Positions 1-7,110 are shown, counted from the stretch's first letter. The stretch: 9,700 nucleotides of DNA from Flavobacteriaceae bacterium (GCA_008081175.1 VMCW01000130.1:1-9700), one strand, 5' to 3'. Notes: generated by a model from the sequence alone, not told the origin. Made by a program: numbers and translations.

Positions 1-361
1 CATCACGGCCTGCCCTCCGCATAAAGCCATACACCCAAACGCGCTAGGCGCAACCGCCCATGTTCTCTGGGAGTACTGCGAATCTACACTAGAGGTGGTA
101 AAGAAATTACTAGCCCAGGGCACCTCCGTATGGGCTGTTGAACAAACTGAAGGGGCGCTTTCTTTGGATCAATTCAAGCCCGATCCACACACCTCCTATG
201 CTTTTGTTCTAGGAAATGAAGTTCACGGAGTTGGTCAAGAAGTAGTTGATACCTGTGGAAAGGCTCTTGAAATTCCGCAATTTGGAACCAAACATTCACT
301 TAATATAAGTGTGGCAACGGGGGTTATAGTCTGGGATTTTTTTACAAAAATGTCGTCCTAA
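1..361 (+). CDS. SpoU/TrmH-family RNA 2'-O-ribose methyltransferase, 3' part (5' end outside window)
   Basis: The reading frame is open from base 2 to the TAA at 359-361, giving about 119 C-terminal residues; the start lies off the left edge. The protein is a SPOUT-class methyltransferase that would transfer a methyl group from S-adenosylmethionine to a ribose 2'-OH in tRNA or rRNA. Two hallmark SpoU motifs are visible: LGNEVHGV (209-232) and IPQFGTKHSLNISVATG (272-322). In this family these form the trefoil-knot cofactor site, with the SLN serine and asparagine conserved. The early segment ITACPPHKAIHPNALGA is typical of the short, single-domain Bacteroidota version. Motif I is outside the window. 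The target RNA and nucleotide cannot be told from sequence, so no symbol is given. The last 20 bp overlap the end of the convergent folK fusion gene. Confidence 0.9.
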   Translation, partial: ITACPPHKAIHPNALGATAHVLWEYCESTLEVVKKLLAQGTSVWAVEQTEGALSLDQFKPDPHTSYAFVLGNEVHGVGQEVVDTCGKALEIPQFGTKHSLNISVATGVIVWDFFTKMSS

Positions 362-1457
362 AAACAGCTCTAAGAATTTTTTTAAAAGCTCTTTCATCTG
401 TTTTAAAATCTACTCCCTCTACAGAATATTCAAGAAATAAAAAAGTATCTTTATTTGCAAAATAGTTAGTATAACTGGTGGCTATTTTTTGGAGGTACTC
501 TACAGAAATCTCTTTTTCAAATGCACGCCCTCTTTTTTTAATCTGAGCCTGAAGCTGAGAACTACTTGCTTTGAGAAATAAAATAACATCAGGTATTTTT
601 TTGCCAGCAGTCTCTATGTCAAAAACTGTTTTAAACTTTTTAAATTCTTCTTTGCTGAGGTTTTCTTCAGCAAAAATTAACGATTTATACAATGAAAAGT
701 CTGAGACAACCTTTTTAGGAGCTTTTCCCCAAAACTGTAGCTCTTTTTTAATTCGATCTTGCAAAAAGTAAGTCTCTACTGCAAGAGCATGGGTTTTAGG
801 GTCTTTGTAAAAGGCTTCCAGAAAAGGGTTTTCGACAAAAGATTCGCAAAACAATGTCACAGGATAACACTCAGCAATTTGTTGTGCTAAAGTGGTTTTT
901 CCCGCTCCTATATTTCCTTCTATAGCCAAGTAGGACAAGGTGTCAAATAAAGGGGGCAAGCTCAAATCAAAATCCAAAGCAGTAAAAGTAGCCTTGTCCT
1001 TTGTGTTTAAAAACAAATCTCTGACGGACTGTAAAAGAACAGGGTGGACAAAATCGGGAGCAACATCCACTAGTGGTGCCAAAACAAAATTGCGTTGGTG
1101 AAGCTTGGGGTGGGGTACTTTAAGGTGCTCTGTGTAGTGAATTTCGTTTTTGTAAAAGAGTAAATCAAGGTCTAGCGTTCGAGCCTCATAACCCGTTTCT
1201 GCAGTACGTTGTCTTCCCAGTTTACGTTCTATACCCAAGAGCAACTCCAATAGTTCTTCAGCTTTTAAATCCGTCTCTACCACTACACAAGCGTTGTAAA
1301 AAGGAGTACTTTCAAAACCCCAAGCGGGGGTTTCATAAACTTTAGAACAAGAACACAGGCGAATATAATGTTCCTCCATCAATGCTAATGCCTTGTGAAA
1401 GGTTAATATACGGTCTCCGAGGTTACTTCCTAAGGAAAGGATAATTTGATCTTGCAA
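342..1457 (-). CDS. folK: FolK (HPPK) fused to a deoxynucleoside-kinase-like domain
   Basis: Two domains in 371 residues. Residues about 4-145 are 6-hydroxymethyl-7,8-dihydropterin pyrophosphokinase, which uses ATP to activate the pterin before dihydropteroate synthase in folate synthesis. Signatures are LSLGSNLGD near the start, YETPAWGF (41-48), RTLDLDLLFY with the Mg-binding aspartates D96 and D98, and VPHPKLHQRNFVLAPL (114-129). Residues about 175-371 form a P-loop kinase of the deoxynucleoside kinase fold: IEGNIGAGKTTL with Walker A at 181-188, ENPFLEAFY (209-217), and a lid KKRGRAFEKEIS (307-318). The domain departs from active kinases at two places: the ERS/DRS motif reads DFS (253-255) and the base-contacting Gln position looks like Glu (E228). 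The start must be TTG at 1457: a TAG lies two codons upstream in frame and the HPPK fold begins at once. Its end overlaps the methyltransferase gene. The HPPK call is firm; the substrate of the kinase half is unknown. Confidence 0.92.
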   Translation of the reverse strand: MQDQIILSLGSNLGDRILTFHKALALMEEHYIRLCSCSKVYETPAWGFESTPFYNACVVVETDLKAEELLELLLGIERKLGRQRTAETGYEARTLDLDLLFYKNEIHYTEHLKVPHPKLHQRNFVLAPLVDVAPDFVHPVLLQSVRDLFLNTKDKATFTALDFDLSLPPLFDTLSYLAIEGNIGAGKTTLAQQIAECYPVTLFCESFVENPFLEAFYKDPKTHALAVETYFLQDRIKKELQFWGKAPKKVVSDFSLYKSLIFAEENLSKEEFKKFKTVFDIETAGKKIPDVILFLKASSSQLQAQIKKRGRAFEKEISVEYLQKIATSYTNYFANKDTFLFLEYSVEGVDFKTDERAFKKILRAVFRTTFL

Positions 1458-1476
1458 AACCTAGTTGTTCTGTTCA

Positions 1477-1484
1477 CAAAACTA
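1477..1484 (-). promoter_or_regulatory. Putative -7 element for the folK fusion gene
   Basis: Read on the minus strand, these bases are TAGTTTTG, a full match to the Bacteroidota sigma-A -7 consensus TAnnTTTG. Transcription would begin about 6-7 bases downstream, leaving a leader of about 13 nt before the TTG start at 1457. A possible -33 TTG (CAA on the plus strand at 1507-1509) is 22 bp upstream, slightly long. The assignment is by pattern only. Confidence 0.45.
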
Positions 1485-1492
1485 CAAAACCC

Positions 1493-1500
1493 TATATTTG
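1493..1500 (+). promoter_or_regulatory. Putative -7 element for the sppA-yhhQ-rluF unit
   Basis: TATATTTG matches the Bacteroidota -7 consensus TAnnTTTG exactly and sits 19 bp before the sppA ATG, giving an expected leader of about 13 nt. No well-spaced -33 TTG is seen; the nearest, at 1465-1467, is 25 bp away. Only 8 bp separate this element from the opposite-facing one at 1477-1484, so polymerase bound at one should block the other. Confidence 0.5.
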
Positions 1501-1519
1501 TATTACCAATACTTGTTAC

Positions 1520-3289
1520 ATGAATTTTCTTCGAAGTTTCTTTGCCTCCGTTTTAGGTACACTCACAGCAATTGGCTTATTTTTTGTCATGATTTTTCTG
1601 ATTATCTCGGCTGTGGCTAGCGTTTTAAACAGTTCAGAAATGGGTTCCTCAATCAACTCAACAAGTGTTTTAGATCTGAACCTAAACCTCCCAGTCGTAG
1701 AACGTGCCCCTGCCTTTGATGAAATTCAAAAAATACTGGGATTAGAAGAACAAGTAATTGGTCTACCTCAACTGATTAAAGCCATTCAACAAGCTGCTGA
1801 GCATCCATCAATAGCAGGGATTCGATTGCGATCTGATTTTGTTTCAGCAGGTTGGACACAGACGCACAGTATTAGAAATGCTCTTAAAAAATTTAAAAGC
1901 AAAGGGAAATTCATCTATGCCTATGGTGATGTATTTACCCAAAAAGGGTATTTCCTCGCTTCAGTAGCAGATTCTGTTTTTTTGAATCCTGCAGGTGTAT
2001 TTGAATTTAAAGGACTGGCATCTGAGGTTCTGTATTACAAAGATTTTCAAGAAAAATACGGTCTTAAAATGGAAGTCGTTCGACACGGAAAATACAAAAG
2101 TGCTGTAGAACCTTTCCTACAAAATGAAATGAGTGAAGACAATAAAACTCAAATCAGCACCTTGCTTAACGACCTTTGGGTAACCCTACGGGATGAAATT
2201 GCCGACGAAAGAAATTTAACTCCAGAAACTTTAGACGCTTTAGCTACATCAAATGCTATTGCGATTCCTCAGGATGCTGTAAACACATCTCTTATAGATG
2301 GGTTGCTTTATGAAGACGAGGTGGACCAATTGATTAAGGATCGATTAGAGATATCCGAAGAGGACTCGTTTGACAAAATAACCGTCAGTAGGATGAATTC
2401 AAGTTCTCCCTCCTATGACAGTGGTATCAAAGATCGAATTGCAGTAGTTTTTGCCAACGGACCTATTTTATATGGAGAAGGAACAGAGACTGTAATTGCT
2501 CAAGGAGTTTTTATAGAAACCTTGGAAAAACTTGCGAAAGACGACTGGATAAAAGCGATTGTACTTCGGGTCAATTCACCAGGAGGTAGTTCTTTGACAT
2601 CAGAACTCCTTTGGAGAACACTAGAAAACGTTAAAAAAACAAAACCACTTATCGTTTCTATGGGAGATGTAGCTGCCTCTGGAGGATATTATATCGCTAC
2701 AGGTGCAGAGTACCTCTTTGCTGACCCCATGAGTATTACAGGCTCTATTGGAGTTTTTGCTACTTTACCCAATGGAAAAGATTTTATAGAATCTATTGGA
2801 ATCCATGCCCGATCTGTAGAAACACATCCCAATGCCCTTGGATACAGCCCCTTTCAAAAGATGAGCAAGGCCTTTGAAAGTCAAATTCAAAAGGGGATTG
2901 AACACACTTATGGACAATTTAAAGAACGTGTAGCAGTGGGTCGCTCGCTAGGTCCTGAAGAGGTAGAAAGTTTGGCCCAAGGAAGAGTATGGAGCGGAAA
3001 AAAAGCGCTAGAATTAGGACTTGTAGACCGCTTAGGAGATTTACAAGATGCTATTGCTTATGCAGCAGAAAGAGCAGGTATTGAAGCCTATAATGTTTTA
3101 CCCTATCCTCAATTTGAAGAAAACCTAGAAAATTTATTGAAAGGAATTTCTCCGGTTTTAAAAGGGAATACCCCTTTAGAAACCTTAGCCGCACCCCTAG
3201 AGCCGCTTTTCTTAAAACTAGAAAATTCACCCCATTCAATCCCAAATTACATTCAAACCCTACTTCCTTATGAATTAAGAATACACTAG
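1520..3289 (+). CDS. sppA: Signal peptide peptidase SppA, 67-kDa type
   Basis: A 589-residue membrane-anchored serine protease that degrades cleaved signal peptides and other membrane-embedded fragments. A hydrophobic segment at about residues 8-35 is a single N-terminal membrane anchor. Two tandem ClpP/crotonase-like domains follow, as in the long E. coli-type enzyme (the short Bacillus type has one). The Ser-Lys dyad is intact but split between the domains: Lys193 in HGKYKSAVEPF matches E. coli Lys209, and Ser387 in GDVAASGGYYIAT matches Ser409. The motif VNSPGGSSLTSE, which shapes the oxyanion region, lies shortly before the serine. The length is close to the E. coli protein (about 618). 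ATG at 1520 is chosen because the anchor begins directly after it and a -7 element lies just upstream. It heads a tight unit: its TAG stop abuts the yhhQ ATG with no spacer, suggesting translational coupling. Confidence 0.95.
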   Translation: MNFLRSFFASVLGTLTAIGLFFVMIFLIISAVASVLNSSEMGSSINSTSVLDLNLNLPVVERAPAFDEIQKILGLEEQVIGLPQLIKAIQQAAEHPSIAGIRLRSDFVSAGWTQTHSIRNALKKFKSKGKFIYAYGDVFTQKGYFLASVADSVFLNPAGVFEFKGLASEVLYYKDFQEKYGLKMEVVRHGKYKSAVEPFLQNEMSEDNKTQISTLLNDLWVTLRDEIADERNLTPETLDALATSNAIAIPQDAVNTSLIDGLLYEDEVDQLIKDRLEISEEDSFDKITVSRMNSSSPSYDSGIKDRIAVVFANGPILYGEGTETVIAQGVFIETLEKLAKDDWIKAIVLRVNSPGGSSLTSELLWRTLENVKKTKPLIVSMGDVAASGGYYIATGAEYLFADPMSITGSIGVFATLPNGKDFIESIGIHARSVETHPNALGYSPFQKMSKAFESQIQKGIEHTYGQFKERVAVGRSLGPEEVESLAQGRVWSGKKALELGLVDRLGDLQDAIAYAAERAGIEAYNVLPYPQFEENLENLLKGISPVLKGNTPLETLAAPLEPLFLKLENSPHSIPNYIQTLLPYELRIH

Positions 3290-3991
3290 ATGACTACTGC
3301 TAAAAAAGAACTTGCAAAAAATATTTATCTGCTTTTAGCGGGACTGTTCATTACCTCACTGGTGGTCTCTAACTTGATTTTTCAGAAATTCTTCTACTGG
3401 TATCCTTTTGATATGAAGATTTTAGGAAATCCTCTTTTTGAACTGTCTGTTGGAATATTACCGTATCCTTTGACCTTTTTAATTACCGATTTAATTTCTG
3501 AAATCTACGGTAAGAAAAAAGCCAACCAAGTGGTTATTACAGGTATTTTTGCTTCCTTTTTTTCAATGGGAATTCTCCTGATTGCCAATGCAGTACCTGC
3601 TATTGAAAGCTCACCTGTAAATAACGAAACCTTCAATCAAGTATTTGCATTGTCCCCCATTGCGGTCCTTGCTTCTATGATTGCGTATTTATTTGCGCAA
3701 TTTGTAGATATCCGTATTTATCATTTTTGGAAAAAATTCACCCAAGGAAAAAAACTCTGGCTGCGAAATAATTTCTCCACCTTTAGCTCACAACTTATCG
3801 ATACGGTATTGGTAGTTGGACTACTTTGTGTTTTTGGAGTTTTGGAGTGGCGCCTCTTTTGGGGGCTTGTCGTTTCAGGTTTTTTATTTAAAGTAATTGT
3901 TGCCGCCCTAGACACTCCTTTACTTTATCTGTTTGTTGGTGTTTTTCGAAAAACATTTGACCTACAACCTACAGATGAACTCGAGATTTAG
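3290..3991 (+). CDS. yhhQ: Queuosine-precursor transporter, YhhQ/VUT family (DUF165)
   Basis: A 233-residue integral inner-membrane protein. YhhQ proteins take up queuosine precursors (preQ0/preQ1) for tRNA modification. About six hydrophobic segments are visible, near residues 12-32, 48-68, 80-102, 120-141, 168-184 and 188-216. Family signatures are ELSVGILPYPLTFLITDLIS followed by EIYGKKKA (51-78), with acidic residues inside the membrane region, AQFVDIRIYHFWKK (136-149) and RNNFSTFSSQLIDT (159-172). The ATG starts at the base after the sppA stop and the TAG is 3 bp before rluF, so the gene is very likely co-transcribed with both. No preQ1 riboswitch can fit upstream, since there is no spacer. 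The family call is firm; the exact transported precursor is inferred from characterised relatives. Confidence 0.9.
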   Translation: MTTAKKELAKNIYLLLAGLFITSLVVSNLIFQKFFYWYPFDMKILGNPLFELSVGILPYPLTFLITDLISEIYGKKKANQVVITGIFASFFSMGILLIANAVPAIESSPVNNETFNQVFALSPIAVLASMIAYLFAQFVDIRIYHFWKKFTQGKKLWLRNNFSTFSSQLIDTVLVVGLLCVFGVLEWRLFWGLVVSGFLFKVIVAALDTPLLYLFVGVFRKTFDLQPTDELEI

Positions 3992-3994
3992 TAC

Positions 3995-4732
3995 ATGAAA
4001 GAAGAAACTAAAGGCGTAAGGCTCAACAAATATTTAAGTGAAATAGGTCACTGCTCACGAAGAGCAGCAGATAAATTGATTGAACAAGGACGCATTAAGG
4101 TCAATGATGTGGTAGTGGTTATGGGTCAAAAAGTAACGCCCCAAGACCGTATTGAGGTGGATGGTATTCTGGTTGAAGATCTTCAGGAAAAACCTGTTTA
4201 CCTTGCCTTCAACAAACCTGTGGGAATAGTTTGCACCACAGACACACGAGTAGAAAAAGACAACATCATCGACTACATCAATTACCCCAGTCGAATTTTC
4301 CCAATTGGCCGTTTAGATAAAATGAGCGAAGGCTTAATTCTCTTGACCAACGATGGGGATATTGTCAATAAAATACTACGCGCTCGAAACAATCACGAAA
4401 AAGAATATGTAGTGACTGTCAATAAGCCCGTAACTGATGAATTTATTGAAAAAATGGGAAGTGGTGTCCCTATTTTAGATACCGTAACAAAAAAATGTTT
4501 TGTAAAACAAATACACAAAAATCAGTTCCGAATCATTCTGACTCAGGGTTTGAACCGGCAAATTAGAAGAATGTGTGAACATCTCGACTACAGGGTAGTC
4601 AAGTTAAAAAGAATACGGATCATGAATATAGAGCTCGATACAAAAGTGGGACGATACAGAGATTTGACTAAAAAAGAGTTGAATGCTTTGAACAGCCTGC
4701 TGTCCGAATCAAACAAACATTTTAAAGAATAG
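3995..4732 (+). CDS. rluF: Pseudouridine synthase RluF (23S rRNA U2604 / tRNA-Tyr U35 type)
   Basis: A 245-residue RsuA/RluB/E/F-family synthase. An N-terminal S4 RNA-binding domain (about residues 9-55, RLNKYLSEIGHCSRRAAD) precedes the catalytic domain. The active-site motif FPIGRLDKMSEGLILLTNDG contains the catalytic Asp108. The stretches VNKILRARNNHEKEYVVTV, GVPILDTVTKKC and QGLNRQIRRMCEH are much closer to E. coli RluF than to RsuA or RluB/E as I recall them. E. coli RluF modifies 23S rRNA U2604 and also U35 in the tRNA-Tyr anticodon; whether this protein does both is inference. The long basic C-terminal tail of E. coli RluF (about 290 residues) is absent here. The gene follows yhhQ by 3 bp, and its last 11 bp overlap the convergent DUF2797 gene. 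Confidence 0.93.
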   Translation: MKEETKGVRLNKYLSEIGHCSRRAADKLIEQGRIKVNDVVVVMGQKVTPQDRIEVDGILVEDLQEKPVYLAFNKPVGIVCTTDTRVEKDNIIDYINYPSRIFPIGRLDKMSEGLILLTNDGDIVNKILRARNNHEKEYVVTVNKPVTDEFIEKMGSGVPILDTVTKKCFVKQIHKNQFRIILTQGLNRQIRRMCEHLDYRVVKLKRIRIMNIELDTKVGRYRDLTKKELNALNSLLSESNKHFKE

Positions 4733-5519
4733 GTTGAAATTTGATTTTCTGCCCTTCGTTAGAGCGAATATTGAATACCGTTTGATCTTCAAAAAGTAAA
4801 TATTGTCCTCGAATTCCCATTAATTTTCCTTGATAAAAAGGGGTTTTAGTAAGATTTAAACTTTGCGCCTTGAGGGGGTAATGGAGTACTGGAAAATCCA
4901 TTTTCTCTAGATGTCTTTCATCAGGCTTCATATAGGGTTTGAGCTCTTTAGGTAAGTGATCTAGTGCCTTTTCAAAAACAGCATCCCAATGTACGGGTTC
5001 GGCTTCGTTTTGGACCATTTTCCTCCAGTTGGTTTTATCCGAAAAAACTTCTTTTAAGGCGACCTCTCCTATTCCTGCCAGATAGCGATTGGGCACTTCC
5101 AAAAGGACCATTGCCTGATGAGCCCCTTGATCTATCCAACGTGTGGGGACTTGACTTTTTCTGGTTACACCTACTTTCAAATGACTACTGAGAGCCAGAT
5201 AAATAATGTGGGGCTGCAATTGCATCTTTTTTTCGTAGTCCAAATTGCGATCTTCTTGATCCAAATGAGCTTTGCTTAACTCTGGGCGCATTACCCAGTC
5301 ACCAGCAGCTGGAATTTCAAAAAAACAAGATTTACAAAATCCCTGACGGAAAATGGGAAGCTCTTGATGACAATTGAGACACTGTGAACCAGTATGCGTT
5401 ATAGAAACCTGCTGATCTAAAAAATTATTAAGGTGAATAAAACCCCTTGACAGTTCCAAAAAATACTGAATTGGCTCGGCGCGTTCTGTGATCATTTTTT
5501 TTAAAGTCCCCTCAAACAT
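4722..5519 (-). CDS. DUF2797 protein: zinc knuckle plus GIY-YIG-like segment, function unknown
   Basis: A 265-residue protein that I recognise as DUF2797, a family without an assigned function. Two pairs of cysteines, C47-x2-C50 and C62-x2-C65, form a probable zinc ribbon at residues 47-65. The central segment HIIYLALSSHLKVGVTRK (104-121), followed by RWIDQGA, resembles the GIY-YIG nuclease core: paired strands around YLA and KVGVT, then an arginine. A Glu in GIGEVALKE (149-157) could serve as the metal ligand. That resemblance is my reading and is unproven. No signal peptide or membrane segment is seen, so it is probably cytoplasmic. The ATG at 5517-5519 has AGGAG at 5523-5527 only 3 nt upstream, closer than usual; Met9 is a possible alternative. 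The gene diverges from the GH3 gene across 51 bp and overlaps rluF at its end. Confidence 0.8.
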   Translation of the reverse strand: MFEGTLKKMITERAEPIQYFLELSRGFIHLNNFLDQQVSITHTGSQCLNCHQELPIFRQGFCKSCFFEIPAAGDWVMRPELSKAHLDQEDRNLDYEKKMQLQPHIIYLALSSHLKVGVTRKSQVPTRWIDQGAHQAMVLLEVPNRYLAGIGEVALKEVFSDKTNWRKMVQNEAEPVHWDAVFEKALDHLPKELKPYMKPDERHLEKMDFPVLHYPLKAQSLNLTKTPFYQGKLMGIRGQYLLFEDQTVFNIRSNEGQKIKFQPIL

Positions 5520-5570
5520 CTACTCCTAAAGAATTGGTTATTTTTACGCTGATAAGATACTAATTATTTT

Positions 5571-7085
5571 ATGCCCATACCCCTATTTAACTCAATCGCT
5601 TCTTGGATTCTTAAAAAGAGAATTCACCAAATGGAATTATTCATAAAATACCCTATAGAGGTGCAAAATGAACTGCTTTACGATTTGTTAAAAACAGCTT
5701 CAAATACGGAAATGGGAATACAGAACGAATTTCATTCCATTAAAAGCTATGAACTTTTTAAAGAGCGCATTCCTATAAGTACTTATGACGCTATAGCTGA
5801 AGACATTGAACGGTGCCGCAAAGGACAGCAAAATATCTTTTGGCCAACTCCCATAAAATGGTTTGCCAAATCCAGTGGAACAACCGCTGCAAAAAGTAAA
5901 TTTATACCTGTCAGTACAGAGGCATTAGAAAACTGCCATTACAAAGCTGGGAAAGACATGCTTTCCTTGTACTTCAACAACAACGAAGAATCACAACTCC
6001 TCACAGGAAAATCGTTGAGATTAGGTGGAAGTAACGAATTGTACTCTGAAAACAACAGTTATTTTGGAGATCTTTCCTCCATTATAATACAAAACCTCCC
6101 CTTTTGGGCAGAACTCAGTAGCACACCCAGTAATAAAACTTCCTTGTTGCCAGAATGGGAAACAAAAATGAAAGCCATAGTAGCTGAATCAATTGACGAA
6201 AAAGTAACCAGTCTTGCTGGCGTTCCTTCTTGGATGCTGATTTTACTGCAAAAAGTACTAGAAACAACGGGTAAAGAAAACCTCATTCAGGTATGGCCAG
6301 ACGCGGAAGTTTACTTTCATGGTGGAGTAAATTTTAAACCCTATAAAGAGTTGTACAAAAGCCTCTTTCCTAAGGACAATTTTAAATACTACGAAATTTA
6401 CAATGCCTCTGAAGGCTTTTTTGCAATACAAGATCAAAATGATTCTGACGAACTCTTACTTATGCTTGATTATGGGATTTTTTATGAATTCATTCCGCTA
6501 AAGGGAACAGGTGAAGAAGAATCTAAAATCATCCCCCTCTCAGAAGTAAATTTAAATACGAATTACGCTCTTGTAATAACTACCAATGGAGGCTTGTGGC
6601 GTTATAAAATTGGCGACACAATACGCTTTACCTCTCTTGCCCCCTATCGCATCCAAGTCACAGGAAGAACCAAACACTTTATCAACGTTTTTGGCGAAGA
6701 GCTCATAATCGACAATACTGAAAAGGCTCTTGAAAAAGCCAGCATGAAAACTCAGAGTATTATTTCTAATTATACTGCTGGCCCTATTTTTATGAAAAAA
6801 AATAAACAAGGAGCTCATGAGTGGATTATTGAATTTGAAAAAGAGCCAGAAAATTTTGACTATTTCTGCGAGTGTTTAGATAATGCATTAAAAGAAGAAA
6901 ATTCAGACTATGAGGCCAAGCGATACAAAAACATGACACTACTTCCTCCAAAAATCCACAAAGCAGAAAGAGGACTTTTTTATCGATGGCTTCTCAAGAA
7001 AGGAAAATTGGGTGGACAGCACAAAGTGCCTCGTCTTTCGAATTCCAGAGAAGCTCTAGAAGAGTTGTTAAAGTTAAATTACTAA
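5571..7085 (+). CDS. GH3-family acyl-adenylate-forming enzyme (acyl-amido synthetase-like)
   Basis: A 504-residue member of the GH3 family, named after plant auxin-responsive enzymes that adenylate a carboxylic acid and join it to an amino acid. The three ANL-type nucleotide motifs are intact: [15 protein letters not shown] from S101 (phosphate loop), YNASEG at 277-282, and [14 protein letters not shown] with W343-D349. Near the end, [10 protein letters not shown] carries Lys485, a conserved GH3 feature and possible catalytic lysine of the mobile C-terminal domain. Length matches bacterial relatives. There is no signal peptide and no carrier-protein domain, so it probably acts as a free cytoplasmic enzyme. 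Bacteria make no jasmonate or comparable known substrate, and the acid and amine used here cannot be told from sequence. I saw no good promoter in the 51-bp upstream gap. It converges on clpX, with which it shares the 4 bp CTAA. Confidence 0.88.
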   Translation: MPIPLFNSIASWILKKRIHQMELFIKYPIEVQNELLYDLLKTASNTEMGIQNEFHSIKSYELFKERIPISTYDAIAEDIERCRKGQQNIFWPTPIKWFAKSSGTTAAKSKFIPVSTEALENCHYKAGKDMLSLYFNNNEESQLLTGKSLRLGGSNELYSENNSYFGDLSSIIIQNLPFWAELSSTPSNKTSLLPEWETKMKAIVAESIDEKVTSLAGVPSWMLILLQKVLETTGKENLIQVWPDAEVYFHGGVNFKPYKELYKSLFPKDNFKYYEIYNASEGFFAIQDQNDSDELLLMLDYGIFYEFIPLKGTGEEESKIIPLSEVNLNTNYALVITTNGGLWRYKIGDTIRFTSLAPYRIQVTGRTKHFINVFGEELIIDNTEKALEKASMKTQSIISNYTAGPIFMKKNKQGAHEWIIEFEKEPENFDYFCECLDNALKEENSDYEAKRYKNMTLLPPKIHKAERGLFYRWLLKKGKLGGQHKVPRLSNSREALEELLKLNY

Positions 7086-7110
7086 GAAACTACCTTTAGT
7101 TTGGGTAATT
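7077..7110. terminator. Imperfect stem-loop at the GH3/clpX convergent junction, possible bidirectional terminator
   Basis: Outer arms AATTAC (7077-7082) and GTAATT (7105-7110) pair perfectly. After an asymmetric internal loop (TAAG opposite GG), inner arms AAACTA (7087-7092) and TAGTTT (7097-7102) pair perfectly around a CCTT loop. The structure contains both stop codons. On the plus strand it is followed by CTATTTTA, a weak T-rich tail. The stem is AT-rich, so it may be only moderately stable. It is the only plausible hairpin I found at the three convergent junctions. Confidence 0.35.

Noticed and set aside
361..404. AAAACAG (361-367) and CTGTTTT (398-404) as a possible terminator for the methyltransferase gene
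   Set aside because: Only 7 bp pair around a 30-base loop, inside the folK fusion coding sequence. That is too weak to call a hairpin terminator.
571..771. 66-residue open frame on the plus strand
   Set aside because: It lies antisense inside the conserved kinase half of the folK fusion and shows no protein-like features of its own.
4712..4746. Possible hairpin at the rluF/DUF2797 junction (CAAACATTT with AAATTTG)
   Set aside because: The pairing needs a 2-base bulge and is purely A/T around one C-G pair. It is not distinguishable from chance in AT-rich sequence.
5520..5570. Promoters in the DUF2797/GH3 divergent gap
   Set aside because: No TAnnTTTG match is present on either strand. A TTG at 5534-5536 lacks a suitably spaced -7 element, so no promoter is called, though some must exist.
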